Source: Crossaster papposus (taxonomy: Eukaryota; Echinodermata; Asteroidea; Velatida; Solasteridae). From it: a DNA stretch of 64,000 nucleotides. The stretch covers positions 395,453-459,452 of the forward strand of contig JBAIAA010001113.1 of assembly GCA_037893245.1 (NCBI GenBank). The letters run 5' to 3'. The translations under genes were made by a program, and so were the position numbers. The notes below the pieces were generated by a model, which saw only the letters and a list, made by a program, of their open reading frames with translations, was not told where the DNA came from and did not search any database. This document shows positions 11,801 through 26,800 of this stretch, in pieces (within the stretch, counting starts at the first letter, position 1; each line of letters starts with the position of its first letter).

Positions 11801-14800
11801 ACAAGCCAACGAGACTGATTCTCCGACCTCACAATTCCCGAACGTCTATAAATTGCTCTGTTTCATCTTAGTACGTAGGGTCTGAATATGAGACGACAAG
11901 AACATGATTGTTTTTCTTGATTTTCCCAGCATTTACGAACCCAAAACGTGAAACAAGCCAGTGTAACAATATTTGCTATAACCCATGTTATAACATACTA
12001 ACCCCCAAACCCATGTATTTCTGAAATTACAGCAAAAGCAAATGCTGTACATTCCCTTTAAAAAGGAACGGGTTGAACACAACATTTCAGTGAGATGAGA
12101 GATGAATGTGCACCCGGCGTCATTTTTGTTTGTTTAGTAAGGCCACACCACATTACATAAATGTAAATCGCTGGGTTAGATAAACATGGAGGACGATCAC
12201 TTACACTGGGGCCCCTTGCTGTGCGCGCCCTCAATGTGTGTACAATTCTTCTCTTTTATGCACAGACACAACAGTGTAGAAAGTGATAAAAAACTCACTC
12301 AAATAAGACCTTCTTTGAAATTGTTAGACTTACTGTTCGATATAATATATTCAATACCAACTATGTTTATTCATTAGATAATATAATTGTCTGTCCCTTT
12401 TTGACATTACAAGGCAGAACGAAGACGGAGAGTATTACAAATGAAAATTTCCAGAGTTTGTCCATCGCTAATTCTTAGGCAGTAATGGGCTTTCAGACAG
12501 ATTGGTGCATAATAATAATATAATTGTTCACTTGATGATAACAACACTTATTTGGCTATGGCCATCACCGATTTGACCAATTAGAATAACATGCAATGGC
12601 AGCCATTTTGAAAAAATTGAAAATTGTTCGTTATTCTACCTATAGTTTGTTTCTCCAAAGAACAAATCTGCTATGGTTTAATAGCCAGATATCTTTTTCG
12701 TGACATGCTACGATTGTGTGCCAAATTCCATGCTTTTATTTTGATTGAACAATTGTTCACCAATAGTCAGTCCGACTCCGATGTTACACTAGTCATTTAC
12801 TAATGCAGACAAATAAGCCTAACTCGTTTCTCTATAGCAGGTCTAAAGAAATGTACCTAATTGTAATTTCTGCCCATAAAATGAGAATTGTGACCGTGGG
12901 CTGACACGTGGTCTGTCTTTCCTACTAGTCAGGTAAATTGTGGTCTGTCTTTCCTACTAGTCAGGTAAATTGGGGAATGTTCAATCCAATGATAACATTC
13001 GGCACATAGAAAGATTATTTGGTTAATAATACTAATAGGGCCATCGCAGATTTGACCCTAGTAAAAAATATAGGTAGGATTAACAAGCAATTTTTCTAAA
13101 TGTTTTTTGACCAATTTTTGTTCAAAGGTCATGGCCCTATAGCCAAGTATCTTTCTCGTGACATACTATCTGCCTGACTATAATACAGAAGTTCCATAGA
13201 CCGCCCCGGTGCGCGCGTTCAATTTACAGTCATTCAGTAGTTTACGCGAGTGGATAGCTGGCAGGGAGGGGTGTCATGCCCCTTGCTAGCCCATTTCTTT
13301 GATCTATATATCTATATTTTGTGTGCCGAGGTGACAAATGGCCAGTCCATTGGTCGTGTCTATAGTATACACGCGGCCAATATACTGCGCTGTTGTGTGA
13401 CTCACTCGTAATGAGTGATGCGCCGTACATGTTTTCACGGTGCAGGCGCGGGAGTTGACAACCTCTTTACAAATTACAATGACTAGAGATCCCCCTTGCA
13501 AAAAAATAATAATAACAGAGAAGGGCTTCCATAGCTAACGGAAACTGGGATCTTAACGATCAGGAAAAAAGGTCAGATATGTACTAGTATTACTAACCAT
13601 CGAATCCCTTTAAAAAGCATAAACCATATAATAATTCTGATCAAGTGTTTTTACGCTTGGGTGACATTGCTAGTTATGACATGATTTTGAACTTGTATTT
13701 CAATGGGCATGGGCGTATGACTAATGAGGCACGGTTGCCTGTTTACAAGGCGGCGTATACACACGTGGTGACGTGACGTCATCTTCAGCCATCATGAATT
13801 ACTCGTTCAGCCCGGTTGTAGTTGGCACTTGCATGGTGACCGTGCTTAATTAGATTAATACCAAATGCTAATAGTGTGTTTTAATACCGCTTTGTCTTAT
13901 AATAGCGCTTTCCTTGTGTGCATAATTTTACTAGAAGCGCATTCTTACAAACTGTCATCTTTATGGTTCTTTTCGGGGATGCTTGCTCATAGGTTTTGGC
14001 CGTCTTATACCTAGGAAATGCCAGTCAGTCAGCTGACATGATTATTATTTATTTTTGCAAGAGAAGATGCAGTTTTCTGTTCATTGTGTATGTCCGATGA
14101 CAACTAGGACACGTTCCTCTGATGAGCAAGATGTGCAAATCCCCGGGTGCTATTTGTCATACATTCGGCATAAAGTCGACTTCGTTGGTTAGGCATATTC
14201 TGCTCCAGAACAGTCATTCTGCTAAGCATGTTAAAATGTGACCAAACATGTTGGCCTTGTAAGCTGCGCTCACAAGTCAGCTTAGTTTTACTTTTATCAT
14301 CGTCCAAGTGATCTCGAAATGGTCTCGCTTATTAAAGATGGGATACACCATTGGTAATTGCTTGAATAATCAGGAATGGTTGGATTTGGGGGTTGTATTT
14401 GATAGTAAATATCGTTTAACTAGCCTGTCTAAAGTTTTAAAATTATAGATGTCGAAAAAAAAGGGAAAAACGGCGTTCGTTTTCAACCGGTGTCGGACAG
14501 TTGTTCGTCTCCACGGGGTAATTTATAGGTGTAAATGTCTCCACATATTTTTTTCACGAAATAGATATATGCATTAACTCAAAATTACTCCAAAACTAGG
14601 GTTAGGAAGTGGGTTTATTGTTAGTGTTCGGGTTAGGGTATACAGTAATATAGGGTATATTGGGTCGAAATTTTAACCCAGGAAATTAATTTGGAAAACC
14701 ATTTTGTACACAAGGATACACAAATGCGAATGTGTGTCTGCTTGGTTTGGAGGTCTGCTTGAACACATGGATCGTTAATATAGAAGGTCGTATGTATGCG

Positions 14801-17800
14801 TAATTCTATAATGTTGTCAAGTTAAAAAAAGAAGCTTAGTCACTAAAATCGAAGAACTAAACTGGAAACGGAATGGTGTGATTTGAGGTCGCACCCGCCC
14901 TGTCCCGTGCGGCCGCGGCCAGGGCGGACGGGTCCCGTTACGAGTCGCTTTACTCCTTCAGTCAGAGAATGATGAGAGGGAAACATCGGAAGGGTAATGC
15001 TGGACTCACTCTTTGGGGAAGAGAGAGCTAGCGTGCCGGTGACTTTACCCCCTTGTCGGTTTGGATAAACGATGGGCTGTCCACATTGATTTCTCCACCG
15101 ATGTTGAGTACCAAAATCCGGGGTGGTTTCTTATCACCTTGTCCGTACCGTGAGGCGCCCGTGCTACCTAACCAGCCACCGCCATTAACGGCTGACCAAC
15201 ACCCCTTCGGAGAGAGCCTTCACGATAGCTCGGAAATCAACGTGGACAAAATCAGGTTATCGGAATTGTTTCTCCCTTTCTTTGAGGTACGGGTGAAAAT
15301 CAAACTGAAATTGCTCAGACTTGCTGGTGTTTGCTGGGGCCGTTGTATATACTGTGTGACGGGTGCAAACCGAGTCAGCTGACCAGTCTGTTCTGCTAAA
15401 ATGTCGGGTCGATGATGCCTGACTTGCAACGCGGCATATCGCCTGCGACCGTGCAGGGCTGCTCTGTTGTGATAATGTTATTTTTGGAATGTTGTTAAAG
15501 TTCACGGCGGGTACATGTTGGAACACAGGCGGGGCGGTAAGAAACCGAAGTCACAATTGGCGGGATTTTTGTTTAGTTTCTTTTTGTTTTTGAGTGGCGA
15601 AGAAAAAAACATATAAATTAATCCTTTGCATCCACCATGATTTGACTTTTGAGCGAACCAGAATAGCATGATCTTTAAGGCTTTAACTTACCACAATGGA
15701 CATTATTCACGAGGAAGCCATTTTGTTCGTGTTCCCTAAATGTATTTTATAAAGTGTAAACTGTTGAATGCGATGGTGCCAGACTATTTTTGCATTCTAG
15801 CCTCACTTTTAATATTTTTTTCAAAGGTAGGATACACCATTGGTCATTGCTTGATGGGTAGATTTGGGGGGTTGTATTTTATAGTAAATAGTTTTAGAAT
15901 CATGGATGCCGAGAAAAGCACGAAAAACAGCGGTTTTTTTCAACCGGCGTCGAGCAGTTATTCTTATGTTATCTTTGGTTTTTCGCGATCGCCGTCCAGC
16001 GATCGCGAATTTTTCATTATAAAATTCTATTTTTCGGAATAATTACAGGATATCTAGCGCAATCACTTTGCTGGATGCCCAGAATCAACATTTACTTTCA
16101 GATGAGTAGGATATTTTTTAATAATTCGGTAGTAACTATTTTCGATATCTGCAAATGGTGTATACTATCTTTAATTATGGCTTTAAATTAGGGCTTGTTT
16201 ATTTAAATTATTCATCAGAGAAGACTAGTATTATTTTGTCAAATTGCTTTCATTTCTACCCTCAAGTTCTAAAAATGAAGATTTTACCTCAATTTCTTTA
16301 AATTTAATATGGCCGACTCGTGAATAAAACCCATAAAAGAAAAACGTAACTATTTTGTATAATACTGGAAACACATCTCTGGTTTATTTATGCCAACACA
16401 GTTCGCAAATAATGTAACATTTTATGGCACAGAATGTCTTAACTTCAACACGTATAAGATATCTCAATTACCGGTCATAAATACAAGTGATACTTACATG
16501 TACGTATAAAATGTATGTCAACGTTTTAATTCAGGCTGACAATAAATGTACTAGCCTTTATAATTATATATTCATGACGCATTTTTCATCGGAACACAAT
16601 CTAGTTCTACTTCCTTGAATGTATATGAAAACCATTTGACTCCCTTTTTTGGTCAATTGAATTGAAAAACGCGTTTTTTAAAACTTGTTTGTTCACACAG
16701 CAATACTGAGGGCGCTGTTGCTGATACGTCTCTTTAGAAAGACACTATTCAGTTTAGGGGTTTTCTTTTCAATCTCGAACCGAACATTTGCTAATTGTGA
16801 TTAAGTAATATGCTTATTGGCTCTAAAGGTAGGATACACCATTTGCAGATCTTGAAAATGTTTACTACCCATTGTTAAAAAAATTATACTTATTTGAAAG
16901 TAAATATAAATGGTTGTAGACATCCAGAAAAATGATTGCGCTAGATATCCTTGTTTGGAAAAATAGAAATGTATTTTTTTTAAATCGCGATCGCCGGATG
17001 GCGATCGCAAAAAAACAAGAACAACATAAGAACTATTGCCCGACGCCGGTTAAAAACGAACGCCGTTTTTCTTTTGGCATCCACGCTTTCCTCAGCATCT
17101 ACGATTGTAAAACTTCGGACAGGTCAGTTAAACGATATTTACTATAAAATACAACCCCCAAAATCACTCAATCGTGATAATTCAAGCAATTACCAATGGT
17201 GTATCCTTCTTTTAATGCCATGTACTGACACAACAACGAATTACCAAAAGAGAAGAACATTTACAATTTACAAACTTTTGGTTACAGTTTTGGTTACAGT
17301 TTTGCTTAAAATGATAAAACGAAAAATACAAATAAGGTTAATTGGGAAGGTACATTTTCAATGATTGCTTTGAAGAAAAAGGAGAGAATTGCACGAATTG
17401 TTTAAGCTGTGACGTTAAAGGGATCTACACCTCCGCCGTGTAACTAATGTACTGTTGAATATAAACAGATCCATTTGTGTAGAAAACAATGCATATCCCT
17501 TTTTGAACTCCACAAACGAATTATGCCTAAATAAATGACATGATCCAATCTTTTTTTCTAAACTAAATGACTATTGATGACAAACTAGGTCATTCTTATG
17601 GTAAACCCGTAAATAAATCTGCCTGGCCGAAAAAAAACATTGACTCTTAATAATGTGCCGCCGTAAACGTGTGCTCAATCCATTGGAAGAAAATAACTTT
17701 CCCGTGGAATTGGTGGACATGGCCCCGTGACAATACGGGTTCAAAGGTCGCCAGGGCCATATTTTCTAGAGGCTGCGGTCGATCTGCTGCATGGTTTGAT

Positions 17801-20800
17801 TGTATTTAGGCCAACATAAAATTGGAAATGTGTGTTTTGTTTGAGACATCTTTAGACATTCCCTGATGTTGTAAATCGTTTTGTTTTTTTATACACAATG
17901 TCGTTTAGTTTGCCTAATGTTAAAAAGGACAAATAGTATTTTATACGTTGAAATTTGAGGATTTTTCAAAATTGGTGGGAAATACAACGATCAGATATTT
18001 ATTTAAATTTTAATATAATTTCTGACCTACCTTCGACAGTTACTCAATACCCAGTCCCGCTCAGTTGAGAATAAACAATAACTCCAACCCTTTTTGTTTC
18101 CCCCCTCGAATTATCGTTCTGCCTCTCGCCTTCTCCCCCCCCCCCCCCCCCTAATTCCTCGGTCTCTAGCTCCTTGATCTCACATTGTCACCTTATTTAT
18201 GTGAACTTCTAATTTGTTGGATAATTGCAAGCCAGAGAGATAAATCTTCCTCCAGCTTGCTCCGTCTGTCATCCCGGGCGATGTATCGATGTAATAATTC
18301 CCTGCCGCTTCGGACTTGGCCGGCCCAGCGAAACAAAAATATACAGCAGTCAGCAGCGGGCGATGAGAGCTGACTTGCCTGGCGGGCGCACGGCCCGTGA
18401 TTAAGCGACGCTGCACGGTATAGAACCAAACGCGAATTACTCTCCGTATAATATATAGGTCGCTCCACATTAATCAATATTAACAGTGACATTGAAACTG
18501 GGACAATTAGTAACAAAAATACAATTGAAAATTTTGCAATGCAATCAAAAACAAGATGGATATCACATTTGCAGTATAGATTGAAGAAAAGGAAAAAACT
18601 TCATGCACGTTGCAGTGCGAGTTTTGTTTTTTATTTTGTATACCTACTTGAGAGCAAGTTTGATCCGCCACTAATACCGGCGAAGCTTTTTTCACGCACA
18701 ACACCAGATTGTTCATGCAAATTATACGCGCGTCAATTCGGCAACTGTGGTTGGATAACCTCCCCACGTGATTACCGTCACAGTTACCTTTCACATCATG
18801 CACATGTAACTATACATGTACATGTACATGTATTCCCACTTTGGCTAAACAGATGTCAATTAAAAAGGTCAAGTTAGCTATAGTCCGTCAAGTCTCGGAT
18901 TTATACTTGAAAAAACCGCGATACGACTTTATTAATAATTTAACTCCACCCTTTAAGCACAATCGGTTACATCCTGAAGTTGATGGAAACGTCATTAGCC
19001 GACTGTTTACTTGATATAAAGGTCAGAATGATTCAAGATTGCCTCGCAGAAGACATTACATAACACTGCGTTCCGTATTTGGAAGTCGCACCTGTAAGCT
19101 CATAAGACCTAAAATCTGTGCATTCAGATATGATTTGTCAGCTGTGCACATATATTTTCTAAGGGGAACATTAATTTCAATGTCAACCACTGATTCGCTG
19201 ATTAATTCGGCCGGTCGTGTCTAAAGCTACGGCTTCGGGTCTTGTCGGCTTGATTAAAGGTAGGATACACCATTTGCAGATATCGAAAATGTTACTACCA
19301 AATTATTAAGAAATATCTTACTTATTTAAAAGTAAATAATGATTGTAGGCATCCAGCAAACTGAGTGCACTAGATGTCTTATATTTGTTCTGAAAAAAAT
19401 TGAAACAACATAAGTACCACTGCCCAACGCCGGGTGAATTATTGCTTTTCTCGGCATCCATGATTGTAAAACTTCGAACAGGTCAGAGCAACGATATTTA
19501 CTATAAAATGCAACCCCCCAAATCCACCCATTCATGACAATTCAAGCAATTACCAATGGTGTATACTACCTTTTGGTTGTTTCATATATTTGTAATTGGC
19601 CTATACCTAGTAAAGAGATTTTGATACAGCCATGGATGGCAGCTCTTTTGGACCGTATACTACAGGATTGACACTTTCTGTAAAAACAATTGATACTTTC
19701 AGTTAACAAAAAATGTAATTGATACTTTCGGTTAAAAAAACTCGATATATTGACGTCACATGTTGAATTGACTGTACTGGTATAGCTGCATTTCGTCTTC
19801 GATTGTTATATTTTGCCCTTTGTGAACCAACGGTCGGGTCACTGATATGATCGAGTCCCGGATCCTGCGTGAAACAAACAACCAAGCCCTAGCTGGTTAC
19901 TAAACAATACAGACAATCGAAACAAGACAATATTGAGGTTCTGTAGGGAAGGGCGGATCGAGAATGGAAGTTAGTGGCAAGTTGACCGATTTGGTTGTAA
20001 AGTCTTTCTACAATACAAGAGCCAGTGTTTGCAATGCTTTGTTTCAGTCCTACACTTTGACTTGAAATTAATGCATAGCAATGGGGAAATCAGGTTCTTT
20101 CCTCGCCTTCAACCACTATGGCCCGGGTTCGAACCCCGCCCTGGCAAATATGTGGATTGGGTTTTCAGTCTCTGGGGTTTTCCTCCCACCTTTAAAACTG
20201 TACCTTCTTATCATTATCATTGTCTTCTCTCTACAGGTTTCTCCATGCTTGCGAGCTACAGTGCCTAGAGCGCTTTTGAGGGATCCTTGGATTCATTACT
20301 AGAAATAATTAATATTAATAATATAATGAGATCTTTTTACCTCTGCACGTGTCCGCATTATATAACGGTACTCTCCTGGTACATACAGATGTTTTGTGGT
20401 TTTTTTTATTAACATTTTCCCCCATATAAACAAGCAAGTACATATGTCAAACGACACAAAACGACTTCACAACGCACCATACACTGCATACGTAAAATAA
20501 ACACAGAATCCTCACAAGGAAACCATAATTTATGTGTTAGCGTGGAACTTCCCGTGGGTCTGGGTTTTAAATGTAGAGTCACAGCGCAACAGGTTCGATT
20601 CACGTCACCCCAAACACATTTATTTCTTATTCTCGTTGTTCTCCTTCCAATGTGTTTGTCTCCCAGTTCCAAGTAAGACCTCGGACGGTTATGACGAGGG
20701 CTGCAACAACACGCGCCGCTCCTCCAGCCCGCCGCAGATCCTCGGCGACCACTGCAAGGACGTCACCTGTGGAGGTGCCATGGAGCAGATGACCAAGCTG

Positions 20801-23800
20801 TCCGGCTCGGCGTCCGACACCTCCTCCATGAACGGGGACCGAGAGGGGCGGGTGCGGAGCAGCGACGGAGACGGAGGAGAAGACGGCGAGGATAGCCAGT
20901 GTGTCAAGAGACGGCGGCTGGACGAGAAGCCCATGAGCGCCAAGGTAGTGACGGTAGAGGTACGGCTGGAGATGAAGGCGCTCTGGGACGAGTTCCACTC
21001 TCTGGGGACTGAGATGATCGTCACCAAGGCCGGAAGGTGAGTGGTTTGAATATGTGATTGGAGAGTTTGCCTTTCATCCAGCGAAATTTTAACCTTGAGA
21101 CTGGAGCCATGGCATACAATTCACGATGCCAAAGACGATGAAGGTGGTAGCAAATGGGTTATGGTGATGAAGATGGTGAAGTTCCTGGAGGAATGCCGGG
21201 GTGGTGATGTTGGCGAGAATCAGTGGAGAATCCAGCAGGTTGATACAAATAATGCTGTAGAATAGCTGCAGCCCTGGTACTTGTGTCTGCCTGTTTCCTT
21301 CCACCAAAACACTTTAGCTGTGCCGAGATGTAGAACAAAGAGCTGTTTTAATAGTTTGTTCCCACGTTCTGCCTCTCTTTGGAACTCCTTGCCCAGTAGC
21401 TGTTCCCCTCTATCTTGATTTGGCCTCTTTGCAGAGAAATATAAATTCCTTTCTTCAGCTTTCCTGATTGCCTTTTTCCTTTATCTGCAGCCTTTTGCAT
21501 AGAGTGGCTTTTTGGCCTTGCTTGGGGCAATTTTTCATATAAAAACAGGTTATCAACCTGGATTCACCTCTGTGAGCAGTGGGTATCGATGATTTGTTGT
21601 GATATTGGTGAAGAAGATGCGAAACTGTTTCTGTCGTTGCTGCTTGAGCTTGTGCTGCGGAGAGATGACAACGACGAAGGCAACTATCACAACGATGATC
21701 ATATCAAAACTTTACGAAGATGACGAAAATAAAACCCACACCTCACCAACAAATGCACGCGGTGGTCCATGATGAAGATGTCATTGATTAGGACGATGAT
21801 TCAGGGTGACCAATGAAAAAGCATATTCGATTTCCCGCCGCAAAAAAAAAATGGGAAAAAAAGGGTAGGCTTTTATTTATAACCGTCGAGGCATCACTTC
21901 CAATATCCGAAGTCCTGTCCGGCCGAAATCTTGCCCGAGATTTCCTAAATTTGTTTGCGGTGGGATCACAGGATGTTCGAATCACACCAAGGAGCGATAA
22001 CAGATGTTTATCCCAGCGTTGTGGATGTTCAGCTTAAAATGCCGAGCATCGGCCTATTTCTGGTCGGTCCTCCCTCATTTCCCCCAAAACCTCTTGTTAA
22101 GGATCTCCTAACTTCCTGAAGCCTTCGCGTCTTCGCCCCAGGCGGTTCCTATTTCTCTTGTTCTTTGGGAGCTCTTGGCACGCTAATGCCTCAGATAGAG
22201 AGCTTAGAATTGGATTTTCCCTATCTGCCATTTACAAACAGAATTGCCAAGAAGTATGGGAGTCGAGGCACATATATAATATTGACATCGTCTTATTAGA
22301 ATGTACATGTCACCTCAAGGCTTGTTTTAAACACTACCTATGAAATGCTTCCACTGCAATATCATTTAGCCTTTCAGAAATATCACATTCGCAATTATTG
22401 TCTGTATAACGCTTTGGTCTCCTTTCGTTTCATGGAGTCATAGAGCAAGAATAATGTGGTAATAAAAATGATTCGTGTGAGTATGGTTTGGATCGGTAAT
22501 GACATCAAAAGTGCGCTGAAGACTACAAACTGCTCATACCCGATCATAGAAACAGGTGTCACTGGTATTAGACTGTGCTTGAGTTTGTTTTTGATTGAAA
22601 TACGGGGACGTAGAACAATAGAGGACAATAGGGTCTCCTATTTTGAAAAGGTCCTAGAATCCGATTCGTGTACAAAACATATGGGATGTCTTCTGTACGA
22701 ATAAAAAGAGGGACAATAGGGGGTCTTTGATTGGAGACGTGTACACACTGTATATGTATGAGTGTGTATCCGAATTTAAATAGTGGACGTAGAAACAATA
22801 AAGAACAATAGGATCCACGATTGACAGAAAGTCTACGATTAAAAATCGTGTACGAAACCTATGGGAGGCCTTCCAAACACGTTCAAGTATAGGGACAATA
22901 AGGAAGTCCACTGTGTACGGTGTACGACACAGGTCTTTTCAATGTAACTTCTGTTCTGGTGACGTCATCAATTTCCCCTGTCAACTTGTTTTTAGCAACA
23001 AGCTGATTATATACATTAATTATAAAGTGATTTTAGCAAACCTTGCCACACACATCAACTGATTATTCATACAAAATTTTTTAAACCTGCCGCTAGAGGG
23101 CGCTAGAACATTTTGTGACGTCGCAGGATTGTTACAACTAGCCAGAGACTAACGTCATTGAAAGTAAGTTCACATCATTTTCCATTTTCAAATTATGAGG
23201 CACTTCCGGGTTGGACCAGATGAAAGGGTCAAGTGATTTTCACACACGAGATAAAATGAAGATCCTGGATTATTCTTATCAATTCCCACAAATTTCAAGT
23301 TCAGGGCTTTTGCGATTTGTTTTATTGATTTTTCAAAGATTAAATCTATTAATCTGCCAATGTTACATAACGTCACACCTTTCTGGATGATCGTCACGGA
23401 TTTCTTCGGGACACATATCTTTGGATGGTCCCCAGGAAACGCGCACAATCCGTTCCGACTTTACAAAGTGCCAAATCGAATGGGCAAAATCACTGAAACA
23501 GGGGGAATACAGTTCAAACTGTATAGTGCAACAATGGCAGTGATAATGACGGAGGGTTCAACACGGAGCTACCTGCCTGACACTGACAGGTTCGTTTAGC
23601 TAATCACCTCCCTGAAAGACGCTGCATAGCGCAGGCCGACAGGAAGTGTCAAAGTGGTCATTTTTCTCGGTGAAAAATCGAGCCCGATTAATGGTGTAAA
23701 AAAAAAGTTTGGTATACTAAAAAAAAAAGGGAAAAAAAGAGCAGTTTGAATTCGTTGTTGGAAGCTGTTTTGCCCAAAGTGTCTGATGATGTGTGACGGA

Positions 23801-26800
23801 TGGAGGGGAAAAGTTGTGGGTCACAGGGAGGAAATAAATGGGAGTTTGTTTGTTGATTCGCACGGGTGAATGTTCGCTGGTGGAAATAAAGAATTGTCAT
23901 GGACCCTCGATCGACACTATAGATGGATGTTTATGAGCACCGTACCGTACGTACCCGAGTGTAAATTTCGGTCTCGTGTTGTATGCATCTTTCAGTTTCT
24001 GTTAATTCAGGGAATAATCTGTGCGCCATGGCTTTAATCAACAGTGTCTTGTTCGGTCAAGCTTTTTGTTCACATGCGATTGATTTTAGCCACTCCACGT
24101 GGAGGCATGTTGAATTTTAAAGTTGCACAACCTGATCCTATTATGGACGGCACCCAATATCATCTTTCACTCGGAGAATGTTGCATTTAAAGCGGACACG
24201 GCCCTTGGCAGAATGTGATTTCAACAAAAGATTTCCAAAAATCACATCCTAATGCTCCAAATTCACATCTTCAGTCCAAATTCACATCCCGGGTTAAGTC
24301 GTTAGAATTGACATTCCCACCAACTGGATTCACGTTATTCAAATAACCCAGGATGCGAATTTGGAACGAGGATGTGAATTTAAAGCATTAGGATGTGATT
24401 TTGAAAAACAAATTGTTGAAATCATATCCTGCCGAGGACCGTGTCCGCTTTGAATGCAAAATCACATCATGCCTCTTTCCTGGTGCCTTGTCTGCAATGA
24501 ATTCGATACGGAACGGCCAATCGAGAGATCGTATTTATTCCCCGTGTTTTATTCCCGTTGCACTTTTCACAGTGTAGCGTATTATGACTGGGAGTTCGAG
24601 CTTATTACATCGACAGAATCACCAATCATCTGATATTGATAGAACTATAGGCTTAGCCCCTTTACCTCTTGGCCTTTGAACATAATAAGAGATGCAAAGA
24701 GCAAAGAGTCAGACGATTTGTCAATGCCAACTTATACGCGCGGAGTTCATTGCCAGGATAGATATCGCATCACCAAAAGGCATTATACCCGTGATACTTT
24801 ATTGAGCACTAGCCTGGAGAGTGTTCACGTGTCGGGCGTTATTTACGGCGGGCTTGATCAACAGCTATGCCGAGAAATTAGCAAATATTTCCGGGCGATT
24901 GGTGCGCCAGCTCCGGTATGCCAGCGCGTATGGAGTCCATATACCCACTCGGACTCTTTTGGTTTTTCCTTTTGCGTTATGATGTAGTTGATACCAAGAT
25001 TCACGGACTGGCCGCTTGGTATGGCGCTAATCAACTCTAGATCCCTTATGATTTGTGGTTATTAATTGCCACAAGGAGAGGAGATGTCGCACCTGGATTC
25101 CTGGGACCAGATCAGTTTTCCCATGATGTTAGACGATATTATAAATTCAGGTTGATTCGGCAGGTTAGCAGATGGGGAACTCAGATTTACAATTTGGCAT
25201 GGTTTACGAACATGGGAGTGTGTGTAATAATATTTATTGTCTGCATCAATTCCAAAAACGGTGCAATAATACAATTGTTTATATTAGTATTATGGCACTT
25301 TTTCTCTATGACTTTGAGATGACGTTACAAAAACACTCCGCTGTTGACTCGACCATTCGAGAAACAAAAAGACATTTTCTCTTTTATTGACACACAAAGA
25401 CTTTACAGACTTGAGTGGGCTCCAATTGGACAACACGAGTTTCAAATCGGGGATCACGTGTTAAGCATAATTATATTGCAAAAATAATGTAATCGATGCT
25501 AATTTATTAAAGGTAGAATAAACCATTGGCAGATATCGAACATTTTTACTATCGAATTATTAAGAAATATTTTACTTATTTTATTTGAAAGTAAATAATG
25601 ATTCTTGGCATCCAGAAAAATGATTGCGCTAGAAATTTTACCAAAAAAACCCAAAAAAACTGCAAGACTTGAAAACGAACGACGTTTTTCTGTTTTCTTT
25701 CTCGGCATCCATGTTTGTAAAACTTCGCCGATATTTACTATCAAATACACCCCCCCCCCCCCCCCCCCAAATCCACCTATTCCTGATAATTCAAGCAATT
25801 ACCAATGGTATAGGGCCTATCCTACCTTTAACAAACCATGCAAGGATTTAAATAATGCGATATAGGTCAAACGCTCAGTTCGCATGTTTTTCTTGACGTC
25901 TGCTCAACAGTAATGCCAATGGTATTACAAGGTTTGACAGACACGGTTTTTTAAAAATAAACGCCTTCCCCAGTAAAACTAGATTTCAAGTCCAGTATTT
26001 TTCTGGATGCAGCTTCACACAACATTTTCGTTCGACCTTAACTTGGGTGGTCAGTTGTTGGCTGGTACGCGGCTTAGCCTCGATTCGTGCCAATCCTTAC
26101 TTTAAAATTGGGACAATTACTAGCGTTGCCTTATTTATTTCCAAGCAGTTTTGTGTTAAAGTCTGGGAGCCTACTGGGTGACAATCCAATTAAACGTTAT
26201 CCAATTAAACGTTATCCGTCTAACTACAGAAGCTTTTGGATGAATCCGATTGTACCCTAAACCACGACTTTCTGTAGATATAAATTATAAGTCCGTGATT
26301 TCGGGTTCAAAGTAACTTTAATCTCGGCTTTACTTTATTGATCACCGTGTGTCTCGCTTCCCTACCACCCGTCTGTCCCTATACGACATCAAAACGCCAC
26401 ACCCACATTCTTCCGCGATCCTTAAAATATCGGGCATAATTTCCCAAATTGGTCGGTGGCCGAGGAGTATTATTGATGCACACCCTCGCACAAGTCCCCA
26501 GAGAGATATGATACTTGATAGGGACGATAACTCCGACTCATTTCGAGGAGGGAACTTCCCGCCATAAGATTGTATATTTCCGCCGTGATCGTTTCATTTT
26601 CGCGCGCTCACCTCCGCTCCATCTCACTTGACACTTTTCTTTTTCCGCAGATCCCCACGAATCTACCAGAATATTGGGGGAAAAGTGACAATTTTTTCCA
26701 GAAGGGGATTGACACGGTCGCTGCAACATTAGAATCCAGCCCCATAAATATCTCTCTTCGATTTTCTATGTTTTAAATATCTCTTCAATTTTGAGATGCG

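Larger units (their letters stand above)
8833..20666 (+). other. Intron 1 (11.8 kb)
   Basis: Phase 1 intron. It holds family B foldback copies (9.5 and 10.4 kb), a perfect 32-bp tandem duplication at 12.9 kb, a CpG-rich island at 14.88-15.44 kb, family A MITEs at 14.3, 15.8, 16.8 and 19.3 kb, a family H repeat, a GC-rich block at 18.24-18.44 kb and a SINE at 20.1 kb. The remainder (about 10.8-12.9, 13.2-14.3 and 17.2-18.1 kb) is AT-rich with nothing I can name. No other exon is supported. Confidence 0.85.

Noticed and set aside
15053..15286. Alternative coding exon in intron 1
   Set aside because: Open frame with a donor, but phase 0 against the phase 1 entry of exon 2, and no similarity to T-box N-termini. 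Kept only as a possible promoter or untranslated exon.
20105..20145. Functional tRNA gene around GGTTCGAACCCC
   Set aside because: Only a B-box-like word; no cloverleaf or A box. Better explained as a SINE.
20650..20998. Minus-strand frames opposite exon 2
   Set aside because: Shadows of the GC-rich T-box exon on the other strand.
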